This document shows, one piece after another, positions 43,721 to 53,471 of a stretch of DNA of 64,000 nt; positions within the stretch are counted from its first letter, which is position 1; every line of letters starts with the position of its first letter. This stretch comes from Dehalogenimonas sp. WBC-2. Lineage in GTDB: Bacteria; Chloroflexota; Dehalococcoidia; Dehalococcoidales; Dehalococcoidaceae. The stretch lies in the NCBI GenBank assembly GCA_001005265.1, contig CP011392.1, positions 930,001 to 994,000 on the forward strand. The letters run 5' to 3'. Below the pieces are notes generated by a model, which ran no database searches, was not told the DNA's origin, and saw only the letters and a list, made by a program, of their open reading frames with translations. The translations under genes and the position numbers were made by a program.

Positions 43721-46700
43721 TTAGACACGTCTCCTGAACAATAGGAACCCGCCCACAATTACCAAGAGCCCCGCGGCCACAATAATCACTATCGTTAACG
43801 GGTCTATGCCCTCACCATCGTCCGGTGGCGGCTGGGTGGTCGTCGTTACCGCGGTGAAAGCTGCGGTAACGCTCTTATTACCGCTCATTGTTATCGTGGT
43901 TGTTGCCACGCCGGTATTGGCTACGTCGCCGCTCCAGCTGGTGAACTGATATCCAGACGCCGGGACGGCCGTCAAATTTACCACCGCGCCGTCCTGATAA
44001 GCAAAGGAGCCTTCACCCGGTATGGTCACTGCCCCACCGGTGCCACTGGATACAGTCAGAGTACGGTTTACCACCGCTGTAATGAAGTTGGCAGTTATAC
44101 TCTTATCACTGTCCATTATAACGGTGGTGGTCACTGATTGAGCATCAATCACATCGCCAGTCCAACCAGCAAACTCATAACCGGCCGCCATCGCCGCCGT
44201 CAGCGTCACTGCCGTACCTGCGCTATACTCAAATTGACCTTCACCGGGAGTCATTACCAAGCCGCCTGTGCCGCTGGTCACCGTCAGTGTGTAGATCTGA
44301 GGTGTCTCGATAAAGTTGGCGGTAACGCTCTTACTACCGTTCATGGTTACCGTGGTTGTTGCCGCGCCGGTACTGGCTACATCACCGGTCCAGCCGGTGA
44401 AGTGGTATCCGGACGCCGGGACGGCCGTCAAATTTACTACCGCGCCGTCCTGATAAGTAAAGGTGCCTTCACCCGGTATAGTCACCGCGCCGCCGGTAGT
44501 ACTGGATACACTAAGGGTGTAGTAGTTTTGCACTGTTGGTGCTACATATGTGAAGGTTCCGGCTACGGCGGCGTCCACATATGCCGTTTGGCCGTACCGG
44601 CTGGTCACTATAACAGCCCTAGCGCCAGCGATGCCAGCCGGTGTGGTCGCTGACATACTATTGGTGCTGAACACCGTCGAGCTGGTCACCGAGCCACCGC
44701 CAATGGTAGCCGTGGCACCTTCGAGGAAGCATTGGCCGCTGATGATGATGTTGGTACCACCGGCAGTTGAACCGGAACCCGGTGACACGCCGTTGACTAC
44801 GGGACCGGCGAAACTACTGTAATTCACGTGGTCGCTGACAGCATTACCCTGGCCGGTTACGTTGGTGTCGCTGTGATAAGGCCCTGTGATTTGCCCCCAC
44901 CAGTTACAGGTGGCATCGATGAAATCTATGCCGTCATTGTAATCATAGTACAGGCCATACTCAGTGTGACCAGAGATGTAGTTGTAGTTGATGGACACAT
45001 CGCCATACATCGCCCCACCAAGCTCAATGCCATAGTCTCCATTGTTCAGAATATCGTTATAGGTAACACTAAGGCTGCTGGTAGCATCCACCTGCTCTAC
45101 GGCGATAGCGGTCTTGTAGCTTTGCGCATTATTATTGATGATATTGCCTCTAATTGAGACCGTGCTATCAATTATGTTATCAATATGTATACCGCCAGCA
45201 TGACCGATTATTGTGTTGGTCTCGCCCACATCGCTACCGCCGATAGTGATGGTAGCCCCGTCAGATCCGACAATACTTATGCCGCGGCCTCCGTTGGCAC
45301 CATAATTAACAGTGCCGTCATCGAACTCACCGATGTTATTGCCACGGATATTGAGCGTGCCGCTGACGCTGTCGATATGGATGCCGTCGTCATCATTATC
45401 ATGGATAAAGCAGTTGACGATATTGAGCGTACCATCCATTGTCCCGACATTTATACCGTAACCGCCATTGTTATATATATTCGCATCTTCAATTGTGACA
45501 ACCGCGCCGTCACTAATGGTCGGTATATATATACCGTCGGTACCGGGATCGATCTCAAGGCCAATGATAGTGACCGAGTGATCGCCGATGGTTATTACCG
45601 GACTATCCGAAGTGCCTTCGAGTTTAGCTCCATCTGGTGCCGATAGGATCACATCGGTTTCGATTGTTAGGTTGCCGACGTAGGTACCGGCGCTCAGCAC
45701 GATAGTCTCACCCTCGGCAACATCATTGATGGCATCCTGAACGGAAGCGTATCCTGTTTCACCGATATAGACCGGGCAGAACGGCTCACCTTCAGTAGCA
45801 GCTCCCAGCCAAGGCGCGTAGTTGACATTATCACTGACCGCGTCACCTTGTGTATCAACATTATATGTGTTGCTGCTATGCGTCGGCCCGCTAGCCGAAC
45901 CCCACCAGTTATCGGTAGCGTCAACTGGGCCATTAGATATTCCGGCTCCCTCAACTAAAACCCCGTAAACAGTTACCGATTCAAAGATATTGTTATTAAT
46001 GGCCGTATCGGTAACATCCCCATCAAGTACTGCGACGCCTATGGAGAGACCAGTGAAGCTATTACCGGTTATATTTATATTCGCAGCTTCATTAGCATCA
46101 TTGGCTCTTGGAATGACAATGCCAACCCCGTAGTTGTCCCCTACTCCATCATATATATCAAAGAATTCATTTCCTTCCACCAGAGCGGCATATGTATCCC
46201 CGGCAGTCGTCCAATTAGCCAAATCTTCGAGCATGATACCAAAACCCTGAGTAACCCCCTGTTCTCCTAATTCGTAGAACTTATTAATCGTGATCTCAAT
46301 CCCTGTCACCGCACTGGTCCAACCTGACGGAAGATAAGAGTTAGCTCCCCAAAAATCAATGCCGCCAGTCATACCATGAAACCAATTGTCTCTGATAATA
46401 ACTTGTGCCGGAGTTATATCAAAACATCCCTGCATTGTGATAGCGATATCAGTAGTACTGTCACCCTTAATCTCAAAACCTTTGATAACTACCACACCGC
46501 CAGGCTGAAGGGCGGAAGGATGAATTTTAAACACTCCATCAAACCCTGACCCATCAATTATAGGACGAACACCCTCAGCTGCCTTTATGGTTATGGGTTT
46601 AGTGATTTTGATTAAACCTGAAGGTGCTGGGGATCCTTCACTCACATAGCTATAGATACCATCGTACACAACAAGCGTATCACCATCATCTGCAGCCGCA

Positions 46701-48637
46701 ACGGCTTGAGTGATGGTTTCATACGTAGTGTCTTGAGTTTCATTATGAATATTATAATTACGCGCCACTCCATCCGGTGCATCAAGCCATGGGGTGTAAT
46801 CCACATTATTAGAAACGGTATAACCGGGACCGTTAGGCAAACCCCACCAGTTCTCCGTCGCATCAATAACCAGATCATCATCATCTGTGTAACCGGCATT
46901 GTCTTCACATGCTATCCCATATGACGTGTTCCCTGTGATGATGTTATTGTGGATCTCATTGCCACTTGAAACCAGCACCACCCAGCCTGCACCATAGTTG
47001 ATATTACCACTCCGTATCAGAAACCCGTTCACACTGCCGCTGATAACATTTCCGGTGATGACATTGTTCTGGCTGCCCATCAAATGCAACCCGTTTACCC
47101 CATTATCACTGACCGTATTACCAGTCACCGTGTTGGTCCCCGATTTCCAGAAATAGATGCCTTCATTGCCGTTGAGTGTTATCTCATTGTCACTCAGCGT
47201 ATTACTGTCACAACGTTCACCCAAATAGACACCATCCTGTCCATTGAGAGTGATGATGTTATCGCTGATCTCATTGCCTGTCGAGAAAGTACCGCCAACT
47301 CCGTCCAGCACGATCCCGTAACCGTAATCGGTAGTCGGGTAAATAACTGTATTGCTTGAAGTGTTATTTGTCACCGTATTGTTGCTGGAGCCCATAAGGG
47401 CGATACCGGCAACATAATTAGCGTTCATCAGATTGTTCTGAACCGTATTGTCATCTGATAGTTGCAGCCCGATGCCCGCGCTGGCATTGCTGCTGACGAT
47501 ATTGTTCTCAATCATGCAGCCAGTTACGCTTGAGAGTATAATCCCAGCGTGGCTGGACGGGTTGTTGCCTGAGCCAGTCACCGTGAAACCGGAAAAGGTA
47601 ACGTTGTTTGCCGTAATCATCACCACGATGCCGCTACCACCGCCATCTATTATCGTGGCATCTCTGTCCTCACCGGTAATTGTAAGCCCCTCACTAGCGA
47701 CCGTAACATTCTCTGCATAAGTCCCCACCGCCACATGCACAGTGCCTCCACTAACAGTACCGTTTATGCCTCCCTGAATAGTATCAAATGCATCCTGCCC
47801 AAATATGTAGCCAGCCCCAACAATATCGCCGTTATCGCTACCTGCCCAGTTATCATCAACATAGCTGCTCTCAACGCCGACATAAGTCAAATCAGGTGTA
47901 GTTAATGAATCTGCCACTACAGGCGTCCAACCACCTGGAGTTTCATTTGCTGAATATGTATAACCTCGCGAACTGGTCAAGGGGTTGATAAGGGTTTCAC
48001 CCCGGTATATTTTTATCGCACGAGTCAACTGATATGACTGTCCGATTATATCTGAAAGATCATCAGCATTTTCTGCCAGGTTATACATCCCTGAACCGAC
48101 GACCAGTGTATACTCCCCACCACCATTGTTTTCAATATATATCAGCCAGTTATTGATCGTATCGCCTGTGCTATGGCTATAGTCGCCTATCTGAACCCAG
48201 TATGGGTCCTGATCCCAATATGAATCGTATCCGGAACCATCGTTGTAAAAGCTATTATTGTCCACTTCCACGATATCACCGACCTCAAGCCCGGTAATTA
48301 CCGTCTGTATATAAATGCATCCACCCCTATCGGTAACATATGTGGCCCCCCCGTCAAAGGATATCAGAGTAGCTTCCAAGGTTAGATAATCTGTATCAGA
48401 GACATAGCCACCCGCCGCGATGGTAGCAGCTTCGGCCTTATATGCGGCGACCGCATTGATATTATCCAGATCATACGGAGCACCACGGAAGATTCCGTAA
48501 TTAATCGCAGGGGTAGCTGCAGCTACCCCTGGAACCTCCGGTACCTGACTCAAACCGACCGCCAGAGCCAGCGCCACTACCGCCAGGCATTTAAAACAGG
48601 TGGTTTTACTCATAATTTTCATTTCATATTTCCCCAT
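43721..48637 (-). CDS. Giant membrane-anchored surface protein: beta-helix modules, IPT/TIG, InlB B-repeats
   Basis: 1638 residues. A signal peptide (CLAVVALALAVGLSQVP) is followed by a unique region. Three NosD-like right-handed beta-helix modules come next; each ends in NWWG(x)GP (near residues 592, 909, 1245), as in secreted archaeal and bacterial NosD/CASH proteins. An IPT/TIG-type Ig domain (VNGVSPGSGSTAGGTNIIIS) lies near 1280-1360. Three InlB B-repeats follow, each with GYxFTxWxGDV and SVTANF-like ends. A Thr/Pro linker and a C-terminal span ending LFRRRV anchor it in the membrane. There is no LPXTG. Probably carbohydrate or ligand binding at the surface. A start 5 codons later (48622) has a better ribosome site. 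Confidence 0.92.
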   Translation of the reverse strand: MGKYEMKIMSKTTCFKCLAVVALALAVGLSQVPEVPGVAAATPAINYGIFRGAPYDLDNINAVAAYKAEAATIAAGGYVSDTDYLTLEATLISFDGGATYVTDRGGCIYIQTVITGLEVGDIVEVDNNSFYNDGSGYDSYWDQDPYWVQIGDYSHSTGDTINNWLIYIENNGGGEYTLVVGSGMYNLAENADDLSDIIGQSYQLTRAIKIYRGETLINPLTSSRGYTYSANETPGGWTPVVADSLTTPDLTYVGVESSYVDDNWAGSDNGDIVGAGYIFGQDAFDTIQGGINGTVSGGTVHVAVGTYAENVTVASEGLTITGEDRDATIIDGGGSGIVVMITANNVTFSGFTVTGSGNNPSSHAGIILSSVTGCMIENNIVSSNASAGIGLQLSDDNTVQNNLMNANYVAGIALMGSSNNTVTNNTSSNTVIYPTTDYGYGIVLDGVGGTFSTGNEISDNIITLNGQDGVYLGERCDSNTLSDNEITLNGNEGIYFWKSGTNTVTGNTVSDNGVNGLHLMGSQNNVITGNVISGSVNGFLIRSGNINYGAGWVVLVSSGNEIHNNIITGNTSYGIACEDNAGYTDDDDLVIDATENWWGLPNGPGYTVSNNVDYTPWLDAPDGVARNYNIHNETQDTTYETITQAVAAADDGDTLVVYDGIYSYVSEGSPAPSGLIKITKPITIKAAEGVRPIIDGSGFDGVFKIHPSALQPGGVVVIKGFEIKGDSTTDIAITMQGCFDITPAQVIIRDNWFHGMTGGIDFWGANSYLPSGWTSAVTGIEITINKFYELGEQGVTQGFGIMLEDLANWTTAGDTYAALVEGNEFFDIYDGVGDNYGVGIVIPRANDANEAANINITGNSFTGLSIGVAVLDGDVTDTAINNNIFESVTVYGVLVEGAGISNGPVDATDNWWGSASGPTHSSNTYNVDTQGDAVSDNVNYAPWLGAATEGEPFCPVYIGETGYASVQDAINDVAEGETIVLSAGTYVGNLTIETDVILSAPDGAKLEGTSDSPVITIGDHSVTIIGLEIDPGTDGIYIPTISDGAVVTIEDANIYNNGGYGINVGTMDGTLNIVNCFIHDNDDDGIHIDSVSGTLNIRGNNIGEFDDGTVNYGANGGRGISIVGSDGATITIGGSDVGETNTIIGHAGGIHIDNIIDSTVSIRGNIINNNAQSYKTAIAVEQVDATSSLSVTYNDILNNGDYGIELGGAMYGDVSINYNYISGHTEYGLYYDYNDGIDFIDATCNWWGQITGPYHSDTNVTGQGNAVSDHVNYSSFAGPVVNGVSPGSGSTAGGTNIIISGQCFLEGATATIGGGSVTSSTVFSTNSMSATTPAGIAGARAVIVTSRYGQTAYVDAAVAGTFTYVAPTVQNYYTLSVSSTTGGAVTIPGEGTFTYQDGAVVNLTAVPASGYHFTGWTGDVASTGAATTTVTMNGSKSVTANFIETPQIYTLTVTSGTGGLVMTPGEGQFEYSAGTAVTLTAAMAAGYEFAGWTGDVIDAQSVTTTVIMDSDKSITANFITAVVNRTLTVSSGTGGAVTIPGEGSFAYQDGAVVNLTAVPASGYQFTSWSGDVANTGVATTTITMSGNKSVTAAFTAVTTTTQPPPDDGEGIDPLTIVIIVAAGLLVIVGGFLLFRRRV
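43850..44530 (-). repeat. Three tandem DNA repeats coding InlB B-repeats
   Basis: About 225 bp each. The outer two (near 43850-44070 and 44310-44530) are close to identical over long stretches, for example GACGCCGGGACGGCCGTCAA in both; the middle one is more diverged. This suggests recent duplication or gene conversion. Confidence 0.85.
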
Positions 48638-48768
48638 CTAGACTAATTTATCATGTTAGATCTAATCATCATCAATGCTTCAGGTGATTATAGCAACAAA
48701 TAACTCATAATTGGCTCATAGAAAATAGCAAGTGGGATATCTCAAATGAGATGTAGATGTAGAAGAGA

Positions 48769-49437
48769 TCAGCCCAGGAACTTATAACCTACTCCGTGGA
48801 TATTGGCTATCCAGGACTTGTGTCTGCCCAGCTTATTTCTCAGCCGGGTGATTACAACCTGAAGATAATGGTTATCGTAATAACCTTCACCCCAGACATG
48901 AGTAAGTAAAGTTTTTGTATTAACTATTTCACCCCGGCGGCTTACAAGTACCCTGAGAGTCTCAAATTCATGAGGATCCAGCTTGATCTCATTCCTAGAA
49001 ACGATAACCTGCCGCTCTTTGAAATCTACTATCAAATCGTCAGAATAGTAGCCATCCGGCTCTCTTTTATATTCAGGGTTTGTCCGGCGGATTACGGCAG
49101 CGATGCGGGCTTTCAGTTCATTAATATCGAATGGCTTAGCCAAATAATCATCAGCGCCCAGTTGCAGCAGGCTAATCCTGCTGTCGACTTTGGCACGACC
49201 GCTGACCACTATCACCGGTACATCTGACCACTGCCGCAACCGCTTTAAAAACTCATCGCCATGGATACCCGGCAAGATTAAATCTAACAAAATCAGGTGC
49301 GGTTCGACTGTCTTTACCTTTTCAAGAGCTTCGATGCCATTGGCTACAGTATCAATTTGCCAGCCATCTGCTTTCAGACATCGCTCCAGCAAATGTCGTA
49401 CTGCTTCATCATCTTCAATAATCAAGATTTTTTTCAT
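48769..49437 (-). CDS. Orphan response regulator, OmpR/KdpE type
   Basis: 222 residues. The receiver domain has KKILIIEDDEAVRHLLERCL, phospho-acceptor in LILLDLILPGIHGD and Lys in DYLAKPFDINEL. The OmpR-type winged helix spans about 125-222, with LDPHEFETLRVLVSRRGEIV and ending WIANIHGVGYKFLG. No histidine kinase is next to it. Only 131 bases separate it from the surface-protein gene on the same strand, so that gene is a possible target. Confidence 0.94.
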   Translation of the reverse strand: MKKILIIEDDEAVRHLLERCLKADGWQIDTVANGIEALEKVKTVEPHLILLDLILPGIHGDEFLKRLRQWSDVPVIVVSGRAKVDSRISLLQLGADDYLAKPFDINELKARIAAVIRRTNPEYKREPDGYYSDDLIVDFKERQVIVSRNEIKLDPHEFETLRVLVSRRGEIVNTKTLLTHVWGEGYYDNHYLQVVITRLRNKLGRHKSWIANIHGVGYKFLG

Positions 49438-49751
49438 AGCATCATTAATTAAGGAAACATTGTTATCTTGATACCATTGATATATATCATAATTTGAGTC
49501 CGTTAATTCATAAAGCTCAAATATAGAAGCAATATATCCCTCAACAACGAGTTTATCACTTGGAGTTTGTTTGTCAAAAAGCGGCAGAGCAACACCTTAT
49601 TATCCCAACCATCTATTCCGCCGAAAAGAGCTTCTGCATATGAAAAATACATTAGATTAGATTGGCTATTTCTAGTTTATTTGCACACAAGTAAATATAT
49701 AAGCCGGTTCCCGATAATTAATCGAAACCTAGAAAGTGTCCTGTAAAATCG
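49438..49751. other. AT-rich intergenic region
   Basis: Between the divergent response regulator and fabF. It is clearly AT-rich and holds a perfect 12-bp palindrome TGATATATATCA (49478-49489), about 40 bases upstream of the regulator start, which could be a regulator binding site. No gene or stronger hairpin found. Confidence 0.45.
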
Positions 49752-49781
49752 TTGAATTATCATTCAATAATATGCTATAAC
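49752..49781 (+). promoter_or_regulatory. Promoter of fabF-recJ-plsY
   Basis: TTGAAT, 18-base spacer, TATAAC (49776-49781), about 30 bases before the ATG, with GAGGTG as ribosome site. Confidence 0.55.
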
Positions 49782-49810
49782 TAACCAGTTTAGCTTGAGG
49801 TGTGCTTTAA

Positions 49811-51079
49811 ATGTCCAATACTTATATTCCTTCCAAAAGTTCCCGCCGCGTAGTCATCACCGGTATCGGCATGGTCAGCCCGCTCGGTCTCGACACCGCA
49901 ACCACGTGGGACGGACTTGTCAATGGCCGTAACGGTATTGAATTTTTAACACTTTTCGACGCTTCTCCTTTGGAGACAAAGTTTGGCGGTGAGGTCAAGA
50001 ACTTCGAGCCTGCCAATTACATTAGCAAAAAGGACGTTCGGCGTATGGACCGATTCGCTCAACTCGCCGTAGCCGCCGCCCGCATCGCCGCCGATGACTC
50101 CAAGCTCGACATCGCAACCAAGGGTGACGACATTGGCGTTATCGTCGGCTCCGGCATCGGCGGCTTGACCACCCTATTTGACCAGGCGCGAGTCTATATT
50201 GAAAAAGGCCCCTCCAAGATCACTCCATTCCTCATTCCGATGATGATCTCAGATATCGCTGCAGCTCAGATCGCCATTTCCATGAGCCTCAAGGGCCCAA
50301 ATTTCTGCACCACCTCGGCCTGCGCGTCCGGTTCCGACGCCATCGGCACCGCCTATGAGTTCATCCGTGCCGGCCGCGCCGATATCATGCTGGCTGGCGG
50401 CACCGAGTCCGGCATGAATCCACTAGCCTTCGCCGCCTTCAATGCCCTCAACGCTCTTTCGACCAATAACGACGACCCCCACCACGCCTCACGACCGTTC
50501 GACGCCGCCCGTGGCGGATTTGTTATGAGTGAAGGTGCCACCGTGGTCGTCCTCGAAGAGCTGTCAGTGGCTCTTTTGCGCGGCGCTGATATTTATGCAG
50601 AGGTTATAGGATACGGCTCCTCTTGCGATGCTTATCATATCGTACAGCCTATTGAAACCGGTGATGGTGCTGCCCGGGCCATCCAGATGGCGATCAACCG
50701 CGCGGATATTTCCCCCACTGAGATCGATTACATCAATGCCCATGGTACTTCGACTCAACTCAACGATAAGATGGAAACAGCGGCCATAAAGACCGTCCTC
50801 GGCGATCATGCCTACAAGGTAGCTATCAGTTCCACCAAGTCAATGCTGGGACACCTCATCGGCGGCGCTGGCGCCATTGAGGCTGCCATCTGCGCTCTGG
50901 TCATCAAAAATGGTATAATTCCACCGACAATTAATTATGAAACACCGGACCCGGATTGTGACTTAGATTATGTACCTAATACCGCCAGAAAAGCCAAGGT
51001 TCGCACCACCCTGTCCAACTCTTTTGGATTCGGAGGCCACAACTCCGTGCTCATTTTGCGGAAATTCAGCGAGGAATAG
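49811..51079 (+). CDS. fabF: 3-oxoacyl-ACP synthase II
   Basis: 422 residues of the KAS II family. The start VVITGIGMVSPLGLDTATTW is typical. The catalytic triad is visible: Cys in TTSACASGSDAIGTA, His in INAHGTSTQLNDKME and His in STKSMLGHLIGGAGAIEA. It elongates fatty acyl-ACP. The 5' 750 bases are strongly C-ending in third position and GC-rich, unlike the later part of the same gene. Its stop overlaps the ribosome site of recJ. FabF in this clade suggests normal ester-linked fatty acids. Confidence 0.95.
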   Translation: MSNTYIPSKSSRRVVITGIGMVSPLGLDTATTWDGLVNGRNGIEFLTLFDASPLETKFGGEVKNFEPANYISKKDVRRMDRFAQLAVAAARIAADDSKLDIATKGDDIGVIVGSGIGGLTTLFDQARVYIEKGPSKITPFLIPMMISDIAAAQIAISMSLKGPNFCTTSACASGSDAIGTAYEFIRAGRADIMLAGGTESGMNPLAFAAFNALNALSTNNDDPHHASRPFDAARGGFVMSEGATVVVLEELSVALLRGADIYAEVIGYGSSCDAYHIVQPIETGDGAARAIQMAINRADISPTEIDYINAHGTSTQLNDKMETAAIKTVLGDHAYKVAISSTKSMLGHLIGGAGAIEAAICALVIKNGIIPPTINYETPDPDCDLDYVPNTARKAKVRTTLSNSFGFGGHNSVLILRKFSEE

Positions 51080-51082
51080 CGT

Positions 51083-52762
51083 TTGCGCGGCGCCCGCTGG
51101 CAGGTAGCTTCCGGCTCGGTTCCAGAGGAACTCGACCGGCGGTATCCTACGGTTATTGCGCGTATTCTGGCCAATCGCGGTATCGCCACAACAGAACAGG
51201 CTGAACTCTTTATCACTGGCGACACCCGGCTCTCCGGCGACCCAATGCTCCTGCCGGATATAGAGCAGGCCATGACTCGCATTTACCAGGCCATCCTCCG
51301 CGGCGAGCACATAGCCGTCTACGGGGACTTTGACACTGATGGTATCACCGCCACTGCCATAATGGTCACCGGCTTGATCAGCCTTGGTGCCAATGCGATC
51401 CCATATATCCCTCATCGCATCACTGAGGGCTACGGTCTAAAGACCGTAGCCCTCAGGAAGCTTGCCAACAATGGTGTCAGCTTGGTAGTCAGTGTAGACT
51501 GCGGCGTCACCGCCGTGGCCGAGGTAAAGGAAGCTCGGAAGTTCGGCCTCGACATCATTATTACCGATCATCACGCGGCTCTCTTAGAATTACCCCCAGC
51601 AGTGGCTGTAGTCAATCCACGGCGTACAGACTCACGCTACCCGTATTCAGATCTGGCTGGTGCCGGTGTCGCCTATAAAGTCATTGAGGCTCTCTTTAGC
51701 GGTATGGGCAAACCGTTACCTCAGGAACATTTCCTAGAATTGGCTGCTTTGGGTACCATCGCCGATATCATGCCACTTACCGGTGAGAACCGTTACCTGG
51801 TCAAAGAAGGATTGAAACACCTCAACGATCACCCCTCGCTGGGGCTGCTGGAGATCATCAACCTGTCTCGCCTCAAACCGGGTCAACTGGAAGCCGAAAG
51901 CATTTCATGGACAGTGGCACCGCGCCTTAATGCCGCAGGGCGGCTTGACCATGCCATGACCAGCTACAACCTGCTCACCGCCACCACCGCTGGCGAAGCC
52001 AAAGACCTGGCGGCGGTACTGGAAGAGCACAATGCCGAACGCCAGCGCCTGACCACGATGTATGTCACCAAGGCGCGGCAATTGGTGCTCTCCGGTCCGC
52101 TGAATCCGCTGCTGGTCATTGAAGACGAGGCGTGTCCACTGGGCATTCTCGGGCTGGTAGCCGGACGGTTGACCGACGAGTTTTACCGGCCGAGTGTCGT
52201 CATCCGCCGCGACCCCGACACCGCCATCGCCAGCTGCCGCTCCATCCCCGGCTTCAATATCACCGCCGCCATCGACCGCTGCGGCCACTTGCTTACCCAT
52301 TACGGCGGCCACTCCCAAGCGGCCGGATTCAGTCTGAAGACCACCGAACTATCACAACTGTCGTCTCTGCTGACCGAAATCACCGCCCATGAACTGGCCT
52401 CACTTGATCTCCAACCCATTCTAAGCATAGACGCCGAAGCCACTTTACAGGAATTGGGCGGCGGGTTGTTCCAAATGCTGCAGGACTTGGCGCCCTTCGG
52501 CGAAGGTAACCGGCCGCCACTGTTCGTCTCCCGCTGTGTCAGCGTTATCGACTATCGCACCATGGGTTCCAGCGGCGAGCACTTGAAACTGCGGTTGAGT
52601 CAGGGAAACGTCTGCTGGGAGGCGGTGGCCTTCCGCCAGGCTGAAGAGATCAAAAAAATACTGCCCGACCCGCTGGATGTGGTGTATAATCTGGAACTGG
52701 ATCGCTACAACGGCCGCGAAACACTGCGCCTTAATATTGTGGACTTCGCGCCGTCAGTCTAA
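51083..52762 (+). CDS. recJ: Single-stranded-DNA-specific exonuclease RecJ
   Basis: 559 residues. It begins at TTG (51083-51085) with GAGGAA 6 bases upstream, lying over the fabF stop. The DHH phosphoesterase motifs are VYGDFDTDGITATAIM, VSVDCGVTAVAEV, IITDHHAAL and ALGTIADIMPL; the DHHA1 motif is YGGHSQAAGFSL near residue 405. The C-terminal OB-like domain covers about 455-559. RecJ degrades single-stranded DNA 5' to 3' in repair. The gene contains a perfect inverted repeat at 51423-51456. Confidence 0.95.
   Translation: MRGARWQVASGSVPEELDRRYPTVIARILANRGIATTEQAELFITGDTRLSGDPMLLPDIEQAMTRIYQAILRGEHIAVYGDFDTDGITATAIMVTGLISLGANAIPYIPHRITEGYGLKTVALRKLANNGVSLVVSVDCGVTAVAEVKEARKFGLDIIITDHHAALLELPPAVAVVNPRRTDSRYPYSDLAGAGVAYKVIEALFSGMGKPLPQEHFLELAALGTIADIMPLTGENRYLVKEGLKHLNDHPSLGLLEIINLSRLKPGQLEAESISWTVAPRLNAAGRLDHAMTSYNLLTATTAGEAKDLAAVLEEHNAERQRLTTMYVTKARQLVLSGPLNPLLVIEDEACPLGILGLVAGRLTDEFYRPSVVIRRDPDTAIASCRSIPGFNITAAIDRCGHLLTHYGGHSQAAGFSLKTTELSQLSSLLTEITAHELASLDLQPILSIDAEATLQELGGGLFQMLQDLAPFGEGNRPPLFVSRCVSVIDYRTMGSSGEHLKLRLSQGNVCWEAVAFRQAEEIKKILPDPLDVVYNLELDRYNGRETLRLNIVDFAPSV
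51423..51456. repeat. Perfect inverted repeat inside recJ
   Basis: 16-bp arms, CTGAGGGCTACGGTCT and AGACCGTAGCCCTCAG, with a 2-base loop, in frame within recJ (coding for TEGYGLKTVALRKL). No other coding region in the window has so long a perfect hairpin. Confidence 0.95.
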
Positions 52763-52779
52763 ATTTTACCGAGGTTGTA

Positions 52780-53406
52780 ATGAACCAGACCTTAGCTATA
52801 ATTCTGGCCCTGCTGGCCGCCTATATAGTAGGCAGTTTTCCGCTGGCTTATCTCATAGGCCGCTGGATTAAGGGCTTTGATATTCGCAAGGTCGGCAGCC
52901 ACAACATGGGCACCATGAATACCTTCTACCAGGTTGGTTTCTGGCCAGGGATGCTGGTACTGGCGGCCGACATCGGTAAAGGGGCGCTGGCCGTAGCCAT
53001 AGCCCGTGCGCTGGAAACACCACAACTGGTCGAACTGGCGGCTGGCCTGGTAGCGGTACTTGGCCACGTATTTCCGGTGTGGCTTAAATTCAAAGGCGGC
53101 AAAGGCGGGGCCACATGCATCGGCATTCTGGCCTTTCTCATGCCCTGGGGGATACCGTTTTATGTCGCTGCTTTCGGCATCTTTTTACTGATTACCCGCT
53201 TCCCCACCCTAAGTTACAGTGTGGCTTTCGTAAGCTTCGGTTTTATCGCCTGGTTAGTCTATCACTCACCGCTTTATATCATCTACACTGTCGTGCTGCT
53301 GCTCATCCCCGGCCTACAATATATTATGAGGGCAAAGCAGATCGGCGAACGTTCAACGAGTTTCAGGGATGCGGTATTCAGAAAAAGTATCCGGGACCGA
53401 CGGTAA
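52780..53406 (+). CDS. plsY: Acyl-phosphate:glycerol-3-phosphate acyltransferase
   Basis: 208 residues, polytopic (about five to seven spans). PlsY motifs: AYIVGSFPLAYLIGRW, KVGSHNMGTMNTFYQVGFWP and VWLKFKGGKGGATCIGIL, where GGKG is the glycerol-phosphate binding loop. It starts fatty-acid transfer to glycerol-3-phosphate in phospholipid synthesis. It ends the fabF-recJ-plsY operon. Confidence 0.96.
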   Translation: MNQTLAIILALLAAYIVGSFPLAYLIGRWIKGFDIRKVGSHNMGTMNTFYQVGFWPGMLVLAADIGKGALAVAIARALETPQLVELAAGLVAVLGHVFPVWLKFKGGKGGATCIGILAFLMPWGIPFYVAAFGIFLLITRFPTLSYSVAFVSFGFIAWLVYHSPLYIIYTVVLLLIPGLQYIMRAKQIGERSTSFRDAVFRKSIRDRR

Positions 53407-53471
53407 TTACGTGAGCGATCCGGAGACTGTAGATTCAGATGGTAAACAGGCTTGGCCGCCGGTCTCGGAAA

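Noticed and set aside
43850-44530. Regular repeats that might be read as a CRISPR array
   Set aside because: The units are about 225 bp, in frame and encode InlB B-repeats; there is no short repeat with unique spacers and no cas gene.
43721-48637. Surface protein as a sortase substrate
   Set aside because: No LPXTG-like motif before the C-terminal span.
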